Assembly: GCF_000384475.1 (NCBI RefSeq)
Contig: NZ_ARWB01000001.1
Location: forward strand, 225,297-289,296
DNA length: 64,000 nucleotides
Direction of reading: 5' to 3'
Source of the DNA: Methylopila sp. M107
GTDB lineage: Bacteria > Pseudomonadota > Alphaproteobacteria > Rhizobiales > Methylopilaceae
Shown here in pieces: positions 12,728 through 21,034 of the stretch (position 1 is its first letter; each line of letters opens with the position of its first letter). A model generated the notes under the pieces. It saw only the letters and a list, made by a program, of their open reading frames with translations. It had not been told where the DNA came from and searched no databases. A program made the position numbers and the translations under genes.

Positions 12728-12857
12728 CCCGATTTAGCAGCCGACAGTAAATTGGAGGCGTTGCGACGGCGTCCGGTCGTCGCTGCGCCGTGCATCATGT
12801 TGCGCGCCTGCAGCACTCAACGTCTCCGAGTAAACGCGGCGTGGTTAAAAGTTAAGG

Positions 12858-12872
12858 TTAAACACCCATTAA
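12858..12872. promoter_or_regulatory. CtrA-type box upstream of the porin gene
   Basis: A perfect TTAA-N7-TTAA, preceded by two more TTAA units at 12845 and 12852, lies in an AT-rich patch about 86 bp before the porin ATG. This is the consensus bound by CtrA, the alphaproteobacterial cell-cycle regulator. CtrA is known to control outer-membrane composition, including Omp25, in Brucella. Confidence 0.55.
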
Positions 12873-12889
12873 GGATTGGCTGGCAGATT

Positions 12890-12914
12890 GGCCCTCGTGA
12901 CGAGATAGAGGGCC
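12890..12914 (+). promoter_or_regulatory. 5'-UTR hairpin of the porin mRNA
   Basis: A 7-bp GC stem (GGCCCTC / GAGGGCC) with an 11-base loop lies 43 bp before the porin ATG, downstream of the CtrA-like box. A leader hairpin of this kind may protect a highly expressed outer-membrane mRNA. A conserved leader has been reported before rhizobial ropB, but I cannot test the match. Confidence 0.35.
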
Positions 12915-12957
12915 GCGTCCGCGAGGTCGGCCCTCAAATTTGGGGACCGAGCCAATC

Positions 12958-13740
12958 ATGGCCAAGCTTTCGACCTACGCGCTTGCGGGCGCGCTCGCTT
13001 TCGCGCTCGCGCCGGTCGCGGGCTACGCCGCCGATCTTCCCGAGCCCCCGCTTCTCGAGCCCGTGGCGCCGGTCGAGTTCGGCTCGGCCTGGTACCTGCG
13101 CGGCGACATTGGCTACAAGGTCTATCGCGACCCCAAGGCGAAGTATGACAACCCGGCCTACAAGAAGGCGGGCATCGCGAACTTCGGCGGCGAGGACATG
13201 GACGACGCCGTGGTCGTCGGCGGCGGCGTCGGCTACAAGTTCAACAACCACTTCCGCTCCGACCTGACGCTCGATTACGAGACCCCGTCCGACACCAAGG
13301 GACGGCTGCCCTGCATCGCGGGTCCGGGCTGTCTGAAGCCGAGCGACAACAAGACCCGGATCTCGGCCACCACGGTTCTGCTCAACGGCTATTTCGACAT
13401 CGCCACCTTCGCCAACATCACCCCTTACGTCGGCGCCGGCCTCGGCTTCTCCTACGTCGAAATGGACAAGCTGAAATACACCGACTACCCGTCGAAGTGC
13501 GGTTGCACGAGCTCCGGTTCGTACAAGGGCGACGACAAGTGGAACTTCGCCTACGCGCTCATGGCGGGCGTCGGCTACAGCGTGACCGACAACTTGGTCA
13601 TCGACGCCAACTACCGCTTCCTCGACCTCGGCGAGGCGCAGTCGAAGAACATCAAGGCCGCGAAGGCGACCGGCAAGGTCAAGGTCGACGACATCCAGGC
13701 CCACGAGTTCCGCATCGGCTTCCGTTATCTGCTCGACTGA
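12958..13740 (+). CDS. Outer-membrane beta-barrel protein, Omp25/31-like
   Basis: A 260-residue outer-membrane protein. The signal peptide (1-24, cleaved after GYAA) leads into alternating beta strands typical of an 8-stranded barrel (GSAWYLRGDIGYK, VVVGGGVGYKFNNHF, PYVGAGLGFSYVEM, ANYRFLDLG). It ends in HEFRIGFRYLLD. A four-Cys pair of loops (PCIAGPGC, KCGCTS) is unusual for this family and may form disulphides. Family relatives are major surface proteins of Brucella and Rhizobium. A terminator follows. Confidence 0.87.
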   Translation: MAKLSTYALAGALAFALAPVAGYAADLPEPPLLEPVAPVEFGSAWYLRGDIGYKVYRDPKAKYDNPAYKKAGIANFGGEDMDDAVVVGGGVGYKFNNHFRSDLTLDYETPSDTKGRLPCIAGPGCLKPSDNKTRISATTVLLNGYFDIATFANITPYVGAGLGFSYVEMDKLKYTDYPSKCGCTSSGSYKGDDKWNFAYALMAGVGYSVTDNLVIDANYRFLDLGEAQSKNIKAAKATGKVKVDDIQAHEFRIGFRYLLD

Positions 13741-13768
13741 TCTTCAGTCGACTTACATCATCGCTTCC

Positions 13769-13806
13769 AGCGGCGGGGCCGGAAGGACCCCGCCGCTTTC
13801 GTTTTG
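13769..13806 (+). terminator. Rho-independent terminator of the porin gene
   Basis: A perfect 10-bp stem (AGCGGCGGGG / CCCCGCCGCT) with a 9-base loop, followed by TTTCGTTTT. Confidence 0.88.
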
Positions 13807-13868
13807 GTCGCCCGCCAGCTGCGGCCGCGAAGTTTGCGCTTGACGAATCTCCATCCACGGGAGTAGCG

Positions 13869-13916
13869 CTTTCGGCGGGCCACCTCTCCCCAACGAGAGG
13901 CGACCATCTGAAAGGA
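13869..13916 (+). ncRNA. Structured leader of serC (serC-motif candidate)
   Basis: The 5'-UTR just before serC folds into an inner hairpin CCTCTC (13883-13888) / GAGAGG (13895-13900) and an outer helix CTTTC (13869-13873) / GAAAG (13910-13914). The 3' half of the outer helix overlaps AAAGGA, the Shine-Dalgarno of the ATG at 13925, so the fold would mask ribosome binding. A conserved cis RNA called the serC motif is known upstream of serC in alphaproteobacteria. Identity with it is inferred from position and hairpin layout. The ligand is unknown. Confidence 0.6.
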
Positions 13917-13924
13917 TGGATGAC

Positions 13925-15097
13925 ATGACGAACGCTGCTCCGGCCACTCGGCCGCAAAATCCCAATTTCTCTTCCGGTCCGTGCTCCAAGCGCCCCGGCT
14001 GGTCCCTCCAGTCGTTGGAAGGCGCTGCGCTCGGCCGCTCGCACCGCTCCAAGATCGGCAAGGCGAAGCTCCAGGAAGCGATCGACCTCACGCGCGAAGT
14101 GCTCGAGGTCCCGGCCACGCATCGCATTGCGATCGTTCCGGGCTCCGACACCGGCGCGGTCGAGATGGCGATGTGGTCGCTGCTCGGCCCCCGCGGCGTC
14201 GAGGTCCTCGCCTGGGAGAGCTTCGGCTCGGTCTGGGTCACCGACGCCGTCAAGCAGCTCCAGCTCCCCAACACCAAGGCGACCGTCGCGCCGTTCGGCA
14301 AGCTGCCGGATCTTTCGGCCGTCGACTTCGACAACGACGTCGTCTTCACCTGGAACGGCACGACCTCGGGCGTGCGCGTGCCCAACGCGGACTTCATCCC
14401 GGCCGACCGCGGCGGGTTGACGATCTGCGACGCGACCTCCGCCGCCTTCGCGATGGCGCTCGATTTCGACAAGCTCGATGTCGTGACCTTCTCCTGGCAG
14501 AAGATCATGGGCGGCGAGGCGGCCCATGGCGTCCTCATCATGGGGCCCCGCGCCGTCGAGCGGCTGGAGAGCCACACGCCGTCATGGCCGCTGCCGAAGC
14601 TGTTCCGCATGACGAAGAACGGCAAGATCGACGAGGGTCTGTTCAAGGGCGAGACGATCAACACGCCCTCCATGCTCGCAGTCGAGGACTATCTCGACGC
14701 GCTGAAGTGGGGCCAGTCGATCGGCGGCCTGAACGCGCTGATCGGGCGTGCGACCGCGAACGCGACCGCGCTCGGCGACTATGTCCGCGCCTCGAAGTGG
14801 CTGGACTTCCTGGCGGAAGACCCCAGCACCAGCACCAATACGGGCGTCTGCCTCAAGATCGTCGACCCGGAGGTGCTCGCGCTTCCCGACGCGGAGCAGG
14901 CCGCAATCGCGAAGTCGATCGTCGACCGGCTGGAGAAGCTCGACGTCGCCTACGACATCGGCTCCTATCGCGACGCGCCTGCGGGCCTGCGAATCTGGTG
15001 CGGCGCGACGGTCGAGACCTCCGACGTTCTGGCGCTCACCGAATGGCTCGACTGGGCCTTCCGCGAAGCGCGCGCCGGCGTCGCCCGCGCGGCCTGA
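13925..15097 (+). CDS. serC: Phosphoserine aminotransferase
   Basis: A 390-residue class V PLP aminotransferase that turns 3-phosphohydroxypyruvate into phosphoserine, the second step of serine synthesis. It is of the alphaproteobacterial type: the N terminus reads [15 protein letters not shown], followed by [10 protein letters not shown]. The PLP-lysine region is [16 protein letters not shown]. The ATG at 13925 is preferred over the one at 13916 because AAAGGA (13911-13916) is properly spaced only for 13925. It heads a serine block with an SseB-like gene and serA. Confidence 0.94.
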   Translation: MTNAAPATRPQNPNFSSGPCSKRPGWSLQSLEGAALGRSHRSKIGKAKLQEAIDLTREVLEVPATHRIAIVPGSDTGAVEMAMWSLLGPRGVEVLAWESFGSVWVTDAVKQLQLPNTKATVAPFGKLPDLSAVDFDNDVVFTWNGTTSGVRVPNADFIPADRGGLTICDATSAAFAMALDFDKLDVVTFSWQKIMGGEAAHGVLIMGPRAVERLESHTPSWPLPKLFRMTKNGKIDEGLFKGETINTPSMLAVEDYLDALKWGQSIGGLNALIGRATANATALGDYVRASKWLDFLAEDPSTSTNTGVCLKIVDPEVLALPDAEQAAIAKSIVDRLEKLDVAYDIGSYRDAPAGLRIWCGATVETSDVLALTEWLDWAFREARAGVARAA

Positions 15098-15162
15098 ACC
15101 CGCGCTTGCGGCGGACGACGTCGCCGTCCGCCGCTTATCCCGAATTTCGGAGTCGAGAGCGC

Positions 15163-15894
15163 ATGTTCATTCCCGAGAACGATCTCGAACGGGCTCTGGT
15201 CCGCGCCGCGGACGACAAATCCGCGCGGGCGCCGTTCCTGAAGACGCTGCTCGACGCGGAGCTCGCCTTCGCGCTGACCGACGCTGGGCAGGAAGGCTAC
15301 CGGGTGCCCGAACTCGAGGAGGGCGGCGAGGTGTTCGTGCCGATCTTCACCTCCGAGAAGCGCGTGCAGCCGGCGTTCGGCGAAGAGAAGATGTTCGTCG
15401 TCAAGCAGACCCTGCGGCAGATCCTGCAGCAGGTGGAGGGCGCGCATTTTGTGCTCAATCCCGGTTCCGACTATGGCCGGGAGCTGTTCGACGAAGACAT
15501 CAAGGCGATGCTTGCGGGCGATTTCGAGAAGGCGGCGGAAAGCGACGACGAGCGGCCGGAGAACGAATATGACCTGCCGACAGCCGTCGGCCGCCCCACC
15601 CCGACGCCGACCCATCTGATCACGCCGCTCACGCGCATGTTCGCCGCGATGCGCGAAGTAAAGTCGGCTCATATCGCGCAGGCGATCTTTCCCGATCCGG
15701 ACGGCACGAAGCGCCTTGTCATCGGCGTCTCGACCGACGGCGACCTCGACTTCGTGCTCGACCGCGTGACGCAGCTCCTCGACAGGGTGGCGAAGCCTTC
15801 CGACGTGATCGACTTCGTGCCCATCCCGGGCTCGCCGCTCGATGGATACTTCGAACGGGACGTCAACCCGTTCTACAAGAAGGCCGATAGTTAG
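15163..15894 (+). CDS. SseB-family protein (serine-sensitivity enhancer-like)
   Basis: A 243-residue soluble protein with an N-terminal SseB domain (about 1-110: FIPENDLERAL, VFVPIFTSEKRVQPAF, HFVLNPGSDYGRELF) and a C-terminal region matching the SseB C-terminal half (SAHIAQAIFPDPDGTKRLVIG, GSPLDGYFERDVNPFYKK). E. coli SseB is linked to altered serine sensitivity, with unknown biochemistry. Its place between serC and serA, 65 bp after serC, suggests a real tie to serine metabolism in this organism. I assign no enzyme activity. Confidence 0.85.
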   Translation: MFIPENDLERALVRAADDKSARAPFLKTLLDAELAFALTDAGQEGYRVPELEEGGEVFVPIFTSEKRVQPAFGEEKMFVVKQTLRQILQQVEGAHFVLNPGSDYGRELFDEDIKAMLAGDFEKAAESDDERPENEYDLPTAVGRPTPTPTHLITPLTRMFAAMREVKSAHIAQAIFPDPDGTKRLVIGVSTDGDLDFVLDRVTQLLDRVAKPSDVIDFVPIPGSPLDGYFERDVNPFYKKADS

Positions 15895-15934
15895 TCGGCG
15901 CATCTGATGCAACTGAACTGGATGGGGCCGTCGC

Positions 15935-15972
15935 GGCTTGCGGCGGTCGCAGGAGACCTGCGTCCGCAAGCC
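15935..15972 (+). promoter_or_regulatory. Nested hairpin in the serA leader
   Basis: A 9-bp outer stem GGCTTGCGG / CCGCAAGCC encloses a 6-bp hairpin CGCAGG-AGA-CCTGCG. It ends 53 bp before the serA start. No T-run follows, so it is not an ordinary terminator. A regulatory or stabilising role is inferred from stem length and place. Confidence 0.4.
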
Positions 15973-16025
15973 AATGGCGGGCGCGCCTTCGAACCGAAAC
16001 GCATTCGATCCCAAAGGAGGCCGCC

Positions 16026-17615
16026 ATGGCCGCGCCCCGCGTTCTCGTATCCGACAAGCTTTCGACCGCCGCGATCGACATCTTCAAGAGCCGCGGCGTC
16101 GAGGTCGACTTCAGGCCGGAGCTCGGCAAGGACAAGGAGGCGCTGGCCGCCGTCATCGGCGACTATGACGGCCTTGCGATCCGCTCCGCCACCAAGGTGA
16201 CGCCGAAAATCCTGGAAAAGGCGACCCGGCTGAAGGTCGTCGGACGCGCCGGCATCGGGGTCGACAACGTCGATCTTCCGGCTGCGACCGCCAAGGGCGT
16301 GATCGTAATGAACACGCCGTTCGGCAATTCGATCACGACCGCCGAACACGCCATCGCGATGATGTTCGCGGTCGCGCGCGAGATTCCCGCCGCCGACGTC
16401 TCCACGCAGGCCGGCAAGTGGGAGAAGAACCGCTTCATGGGCGTCGAGATCACGGCGAAGACGCTCGGACTGATCGGCTGCGGCAATATCGGCTCGGTGG
16501 TGGCGGACCGCGCGATCGGGCTCAAGATGCGCGTGATCGCCTACGACCCGTTCCTGTCGGAGGAGCGCGCCGCGACGCTTGGCGTCGAGAAGGTCGAGCT
16601 CGACGAGCTGTTCGCCCGCGCGGACTTCATTTCGCTGCACACGCCGCTGATGGAGAAGACCAAGAACATCATCGACGCGGAGGCCCTGAAGAAGGTGAAG
16701 AAAGGCGTGCGCATCATCAACTGCGCGCGCGGCGGGCTGGTGGACGAGAAGGCGCTGCGCGAGGCGCTCGACGCCGGCCAGGTGGCTGGCGCGGCCTTCG
16801 ACGTGTTCGTCGAGGAGCCGGCGGAAGCCAACCCGCTGTTCGGCCACCCGGCGGTTGTGTGCACGCCGCATCTCGGCGCCGCGACCACTGAAGCGCAGGA
16901 GAACGTCGCCCTTCAGGTCGCCGAGCAGATGTCCGACTACCTGATCCGCGGCGCGATCTCGAACGCCGTCAACGCGCCTTCGATCACGGCGGAAGAAGCG
17001 CCGCGCCTGAAACCTTTCGTGGCGCTCGCGGAGCGGCTGGGATCGTTCGCGGGACAGCTCACCGACACGGCGATCACGGCGATCCGCATCGAATATGAGG
17101 GCGAGGTCGCGCAGATGAACACGCGGGCGCTGACGTCGGCCGCCGTCACCGGCCTGCTGCGGCCGCTGCTGGCGGACGTCAACATGGTGTCGGCGCCCGT
17201 GATCGCGCGCGAGCGCGGCGTCGCGATCGAGGAGGTGCGGCGCGAGGCGGCCGAAACCTTCGAGAGCGTCATTCGCCTCACCGTGACGACGGATGGCTGG
17301 ACGCGCCATGTCGCGGGCACGGTGTTCGCCGACGGCAAGCCGCGCATCACCGACATCAAGGGCATCGAGATCGAGGCGGCGTTCGCGCCGTCGATGCTCT
17401 ACGTCACCAATAACGACAAGCCGGGCTATATCGGCGCGCTCGGCGCGACGCTCGGCGCCGCGGGCTGCAACATCGCAACCTTCAATCTGGGCCGCGCCGC
17501 GGAAGGCGGCGAGGCGATCGCGCTGGTCCAGATCGACGGCGAGATCTCCGACAAGGTGGTGGCCGAGGTCGCGGCGCTGGAGCATGTCCGGCAGGCGAGG
17601 GCGCTAAGGTTCTGA
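16026..17615 (+). CDS. serA: D-3-phosphoglycerate dehydrogenase
   Basis: A 529-residue NAD-dependent dehydrogenase, the first step of serine synthesis. The catalytic and Rossmann domains carry GRAGIGVDNVD, LIGCGNIGS, the catalytic Arg in NCARGGLVDE, the Glu in VEEPAEANPLF and the His in CTPHLGAAT. Behind them are the intervening ASB domain and a C-terminal ACT domain (about 455-529). This long form is usually subject to serine feedback, which the ACT domain would sense. A strong Shine-Dalgarno (AAAGGAGG) precedes the ATG. Confidence 0.96.
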   Translation: MAAPRVLVSDKLSTAAIDIFKSRGVEVDFRPELGKDKEALAAVIGDYDGLAIRSATKVTPKILEKATRLKVVGRAGIGVDNVDLPAATAKGVIVMNTPFGNSITTAEHAIAMMFAVAREIPAADVSTQAGKWEKNRFMGVEITAKTLGLIGCGNIGSVVADRAIGLKMRVIAYDPFLSEERAATLGVEKVELDELFARADFISLHTPLMEKTKNIIDAEALKKVKKGVRIINCARGGLVDEKALREALDAGQVAGAAFDVFVEEPAEANPLFGHPAVVCTPHLGAATTEAQENVALQVAEQMSDYLIRGAISNAVNAPSITAEEAPRLKPFVALAERLGSFAGQLTDTAITAIRIEYEGEVAQMNTRALTSAAVTGLLRPLLADVNMVSAPVIARERGVAIEEVRREAAETFESVIRLTVTTDGWTRHVAGTVFADGKPRITDIKGIEIEAAFAPSMLYVTNNDKPGYIGALGATLGAAGCNIATFNLGRAAEGGEAIALVQIDGEISDKVVAEVAALEHVRQARALRF

Positions 17616-17747
17616 ACCCGAGGCGCCCGAGCGTCCATCGGCGAAGCCTGCCTCGCGTCCCCTGACGCGGTGGCGAAGCCGCGGCCCCGCGCCATATGAG
17701 ACGCGGGAGCCGGCTGGGAGCGTCCCGGAAAGCGTATCGGTCAAGCC

Positions 17748-18668
17748 TTGCGGGTCGCGCTCGTCGTCAACAGATCGTCCGGCTCCCTCATGGGACGGCC
17801 GGACGCGGCCGGAGAGCTCGAGCGCAAGCTGCTGGACGCCGGCCTCGACGTCGGCGCGGTGCTCGACGGCGACGCCACCGACCTGATGGCGCGCATGGCC
17901 CATGCCCGAGACCTGCCGGTCGACGCAATCGTCACGGCCGGCGGCGACGGCACGATCGCGGCCGCGGCGGAGGTCCTGACCGGGACCCGCAAGGCGCTCG
18001 CGCCGCTGCCGCTCGGCACGATGAACCTGCTCGCCAAGGACCTCGGCATTCCGATCGACCTCGATCTCGCAATCGCCGCGCTCGCGCGCTCCGAGGCGGT
18101 CGCGATCGACGTCGGGGAGGTCAACGGCCGAAAATTCCTCTGCAACTCCATGCTCGGCGTGCCGGCCCGCCTCGCCGAACGGCGGGAACGCAACCGCCTC
18201 AACATGGGATTCATCGGCTGGTGGCGGCACAGTTTCGCGTCGTTGAAGGCGATGTACCGCTATCCGCCGATGCGCGTCGGCATGGCCTATGGCGATGGAA
18301 CCCCGCATGTCGAACTGCGTTCGAAAGCTATCGTGGTTGCGAACAACGCCTATGACGAAGGCTTCGGCCAGGTCCTCACGCGCTCGCGTCTCGACGGCGG
18401 CCAGCTCACGGTCTACGCGACCCGGCGCCTCAGCCTCTGGCCGCTGATCCGGCTCTCGACCCGTATGGCGCTCGGCGCCTGGACCCACGATCCCGATCTC
18501 GAGACCCATACGGTTCGCAAGCTTGCGGTCACCAGCAGACGGAGGCTCATCCGGGTGATGAACGACGGGGAAACCATGCTGATCCGCCCGCCGCTTCGCT
18601 ACAAGATCCTGCCCAAAGCGCTGATGGTGCTGAGGCCCCGCAAGGACGCGCCGGAGGCCGGCGCGTGA
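17748..18668 (+). CDS. Diacylglycerol/lipid kinase family protein
   Basis: A 306-residue member of the DAGK catalytic family, which phosphorylates membrane lipids with ATP. The nucleotide-binding motif is TAGGDGTIAAAAEVL (63-77), followed by LGTMNLLAKDLGIP. The C-terminal beta sandwich has the expected layout. The start is TTG (17748), because MRVALVVNRSSGS is the normal family opening and there is no ATG nearby. The exact lipid substrate is unknown. A long palindromic repeat follows the gene. Confidence 0.85.
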   Translation: MRVALVVNRSSGSLMGRPDAAGELERKLLDAGLDVGAVLDGDATDLMARMAHARDLPVDAIVTAGGDGTIAAAAEVLTGTRKALAPLPLGTMNLLAKDLGIPIDLDLAIAALARSEAVAIDVGEVNGRKFLCNSMLGVPARLAERRERNRLNMGFIGWWRHSFASLKAMYRYPPMRVGMAYGDGTPHVELRSKAIVVANNAYDEGFGQVLTRSRLDGGQLTVYATRRLSLWPLIRLSTRMALGAWTHDPDLETHTVRKLAVTSRRRLIRVMNDGETMLIRPPLRYKILPKALMVLRPRKDAPEAGA

Positions 18669-18742
18669 GGGGAGGGGTAGGCGTCCCTCAGCGTCGAGCT
18701 TCCAGTTTGCCCATGGCTGGATCACCGGCGGCAGCTCTTCTT

Positions 18743-18902
18743 GATCCTCCTCCGTGCGCAGCACGGGGGAGGGGAACCGCGAAGCGGTGGAGGGGGCGGG
18801 GCGTAGGGCGTCTCGCTTGTCCTCTAAACTTTTCCGGAAGCGTCGCCCCCTCCACCATGGCTCACGGCATGGTCCCCCTCCCCCGCTGCGCGGAGGAGGA
18901 AC
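18743..18902. repeat. Long intergenic palindrome, family A (copy 1)
   Basis: A roughly 160-bp imperfect inverted repeat. It starts TGATCCTCCTCCGTGCGCA, runs through GGTGGAGGGGGCG, has a variable middle (18797-18840), and returns through CGCCCCCTCCACC to GCGGAGGAGGA. A second copy lies at 54578-54735 with matching arms and a different centre. Both are outside genes. No transposase is nearby. It resembles the RPE/REP-like elements common in Hyphomicrobiales. Confidence 0.85.
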
Positions 18903-18999
18903 CGGCGCGGCGCTTGTCGGGAGGCAGTCCCCAAAAGTGGGCGGGGCGTGGACGCCACGTCTATCTCCTGTCCCGATGCGCCTCGCGGCGAAGCGCGCC

Positions 19000-19878
19000 A
19001 TGACCCGTATCGTCCACCTCTCCGACCTCCACTTCGACCGGGTCGACCCTGTCATCGTCGAAGCGCTCAAGGCCGAGATCAACGACGATCCGCCGGACCT
19101 CGTCGCCGTGTCGGGCGACCTCACCCAGCGCGCCCATCGCGTCGAGTACAAGCGCGCGGCCGAATTCCTGCAAAGCCTGAAGGCCCCCGTGCTCGCGGTG
19201 CCGGGCAATCACGACATCAGCTACATCCACCTGCTGCAGCGCTTCGCCGACCCGTTCCGGCGATGGCGGCGCTACGTCTCGCGCGAGCTGGAGCCGACCT
19301 GGCGCGACGACACGGTCGCGGTGCTCGGCCTCAACACCGCGAGGCGCGCGGCGCTCAGCCTCGACTGGTCGAACGGGCGGTTCGGCTTGAGGCAGCTCGT
19401 GCGGTTCCGGAAACGCTGCGAGGTGCTGCCCGGCCATCTGGTGCGGATCGTCGTGGCGCATCACGCGCTGCATCCGCCAGACGCGGAGCCCGACCTCGAC
19501 GTCGTGGGCCGGGCCGACGTCGCGCTCGACGTCTTCAGAGAGCTCGGCGTGGTGGCCGTGCTCGCCGGCCATCACCATCGCGGCTACGTCACCGGCCACG
19601 CGCCGCTCGCCGAGAGGACCCGCGGCCTCCTGGTGGTGCAGGCCTCGACCGCGACTTCGACAAGGCTGCGCGGCGAGCCCAACGCCTATCATCGCATCGA
19701 CGTCGATCGGAACGGCCACGTCGCGATCACTGTCCGGGCGTGGGATGGCCATGGATGGCGCGAGGTCGCGGCGAGGGAGCAGGGCGAGGCGCTACGACAG
19801 GCGCTCAAGCCGCCCTTCGTTCAGCCGCAGGTGGCCGAGTTAGCGGTCCGGAACAACGCGCCGGCGGGGCTGGGGTGA
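19000..19878 (+). CDS. Calcineurin-like metallophosphoesterase
   Basis: A 292-residue two-metal phosphoesterase. The five family motifs are present: HLSDLHFD near the N terminus, VSGDLTQR, VPGNHDISY, VVAHHALH and AGHHHRG. These supply the Asp, His and Asn ligands of the metals. The spacing fits the group of CpdA-like 3',5'-cAMP phosphodiesterases, but the substrate cannot be fixed from sequence. The ATG at 19000 is used; an in-frame ATG at 18976 would add eight residues. Confidence 0.88.
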   Translation: MTRIVHLSDLHFDRVDPVIVEALKAEINDDPPDLVAVSGDLTQRAHRVEYKRAAEFLQSLKAPVLAVPGNHDISYIHLLQRFADPFRRWRRYVSRELEPTWRDDTVAVLGLNTARRAALSLDWSNGRFGLRQLVRFRKRCEVLPGHLVRIVVAHHALHPPDAEPDLDVVGRADVALDVFRELGVVAVLAGHHHRGYVTGHAPLAERTRGLLVVQASTATSTRLRGEPNAYHRIDVDRNGHVAITVRAWDGHGWREVAAREQGEALRQALKPPFVQPQVAELAVRNNAPAGLG

Positions 19879-19952
19879 CCAAGCGACATCGGATACGCTA
19901 CGCTGTCCGTCGACGCGGCCTACACCACCGCGCCGTCTGCGGGAATTGAGGA

Positions 19953-20237
19953 TCAGCCATCTTCGGGCGCGCGCGCTGCGTGGCGGATGGTGACCACGTC
20001 CACGGCGTTGGCCAGTTCGTCGATACGGTAGAAAATCAGATATGGAACTCGTGACGCGGGCAATCGGCGCAAGTGGCCGCCAAGGTCGCGGCCGGCATTC
20101 GGATGCTCGCGGATGAGTTGCAGCGCGGCCTTCAACTCGTTGCGCACCTGTAGCGCGCCGCCGGGGCTGCGTTCGCGGAGGTAGCGACCGATTTCCTGAA
20201 TGTCCTCACGCGCTCGCGGCGAAAGGCGCAGCTTCAT
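19953..20237 (-). CDS. RelE/ParE-type toxin
   Basis: A 94-residue toxin of the RelE/ParE fold: LSPRAREDIQEIGRYLRER at the start, a central RDLGGHLRRLP strand and PYLIFYRID, ending in IRHAARAPE. ParE members attack gyrase and RelE members cut mRNA on ribosomes. The N-terminal pattern favours the ParE side. It overlaps the antitoxin gene by ATGA, as expected for a coupled pair. Confidence 0.85.
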   Translation of the reverse strand: MKLRLSPRAREDIQEIGRYLRERSPGGALQVRNELKAALQLIREHPNAGRDLGGHLRRLPASRVPYLIFYRIDELANAVDVVTIRHAARAPEDG

Positions 20238-20458
20238 TTCTCAAAACTGCGGAAGGCCTCCGCCACCTCTTCATCAGTGGCGAATTCGCTTCGCTCGATC
20301 TGCGCCAGGCCTTCGAGGACAAAGGGCAGATGGTCCGTCGCGATCTCGTCCAACGCGGCGCCCCGGGCGACGGCGAGGATCGCCTGCGCCATGCTGTCCT
20401 GCTCTGCGGCCGGCATCTGCCGCATCGCTTCCATGGCACGTTCGAGAAGTTCGGTCAC
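20234..20458 (-). CDS. Antitoxin partner of the RelE/ParE-type toxin
   Basis: A 74-residue acidic helical protein (TELLERAMEAMRQMPAAEQ) directly before the toxin gene. The C-terminal half (FVLEGLAQIERSEFATDEE) looks like the toxin-wrapping segment of such antitoxins. The GTG at 20458 is taken as start because AGGAGG lies six bases upstream; an ATG at 20500 would add 14 residues. No clear DNA-binding motif is visible, so autoregulation is uncertain. Confidence 0.75.
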   Translation of the reverse strand: MTELLERAMEAMRQMPAAEQDSMAQAILAVARGAALDEIATDHLPFVLEGLAQIERSEFATDEEVAEAFRSFEK

Positions 20459-20602
20459 GGCGCGCCTCCTGCGGTCGTGGCCGTAGTCTGCAGCACTCAT
20501 CGTCGAAGAAAAAGTGCCAGCGCAGCATTGGCTGAATTTGAGGTCCGGGCGGCGGGAGCGAACGCGAAACCAGTGGCGCTCCCGCGAGCCTTCGCGCGTC
20601 GC

Positions 20603-20953
20603 TCAGATGCGAGCGACGCAGACGCTGCCGACGCCGCCCATGCCGATGGAGCGGGCCGCGCCCTTCGACAGGTCGAGGAACCGGCCCCGGATGAAGGGTC
20701 CGCGATCGTTGATGCGAACCACGACGCTCTTGCCGGTGGATTTGTTGCTAACCCGCAGCCGCGTGCCGAAGGGCAGCGAGCGGTGCGCGGCGGTCAGGGC
20801 GAGGGGGCGCATGCGCTCGCCGTTCGCGGTCTTGGAATGAAGCGCGTACCAGGAGGCGCGGCCGCACTGGGCCGAAGCGCTCTCGACGCCGAGAGTGGAG
20901 AGAAGGCCGACGGCCAGCAAACCGGCAAGCGCCGGCGTCTTCATGAAGGTCAT
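20603..20953 (-). CDS. RlpA-like double-psi beta-barrel protein
   Basis: A 116-residue exported protein. The signal peptide ends ESASA near residue 28. Most of the mature protein is one double-psi barrel with the RlpA signatures [26 protein letters not shown] and [10 protein letters not shown]. RlpA proteins with a SPOR domain are septal lytic transglycosylases. This one has no SPOR domain and no lipobox, so it is a minimal, probably periplasmic version. The catalytic His and Asp region is visible ([17 protein letters not shown]). Confidence 0.85.
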   Translation of the reverse strand: MTFMKTPALAGLLAVGLLSTLGVESASAQCGRASWYALHSKTANGERMRPLALTAAHRSLPFGTRLRVSNKSTGKSVVVRINDRGPFIRGRFLDLSKGAARSIGMGGVGSVCVARI

Positions 20954-21034
20954 GCGGGAAGTCCCCCGATCGTTGTCGATGGGGAACCGCTAGGGGCCGA
21001 ATGTGCGCCTCAGGTGGTCGGAAAAAGGCCATTG

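Noticed and set aside
13981..15894. A 637-codon plus-strand frame running through serC into the SseB-like gene
   Set aside because: The first part is an out-of-frame reading of serC. The SseB-like protein has its own ATG at 15163.
15891..17585. A 564-codon minus-strand open frame opposite serA
   Set aside because: It is the antisense frame of a high-GC gene; the translation is Arg/Asp/His-rich, while serA is intact on the other strand.
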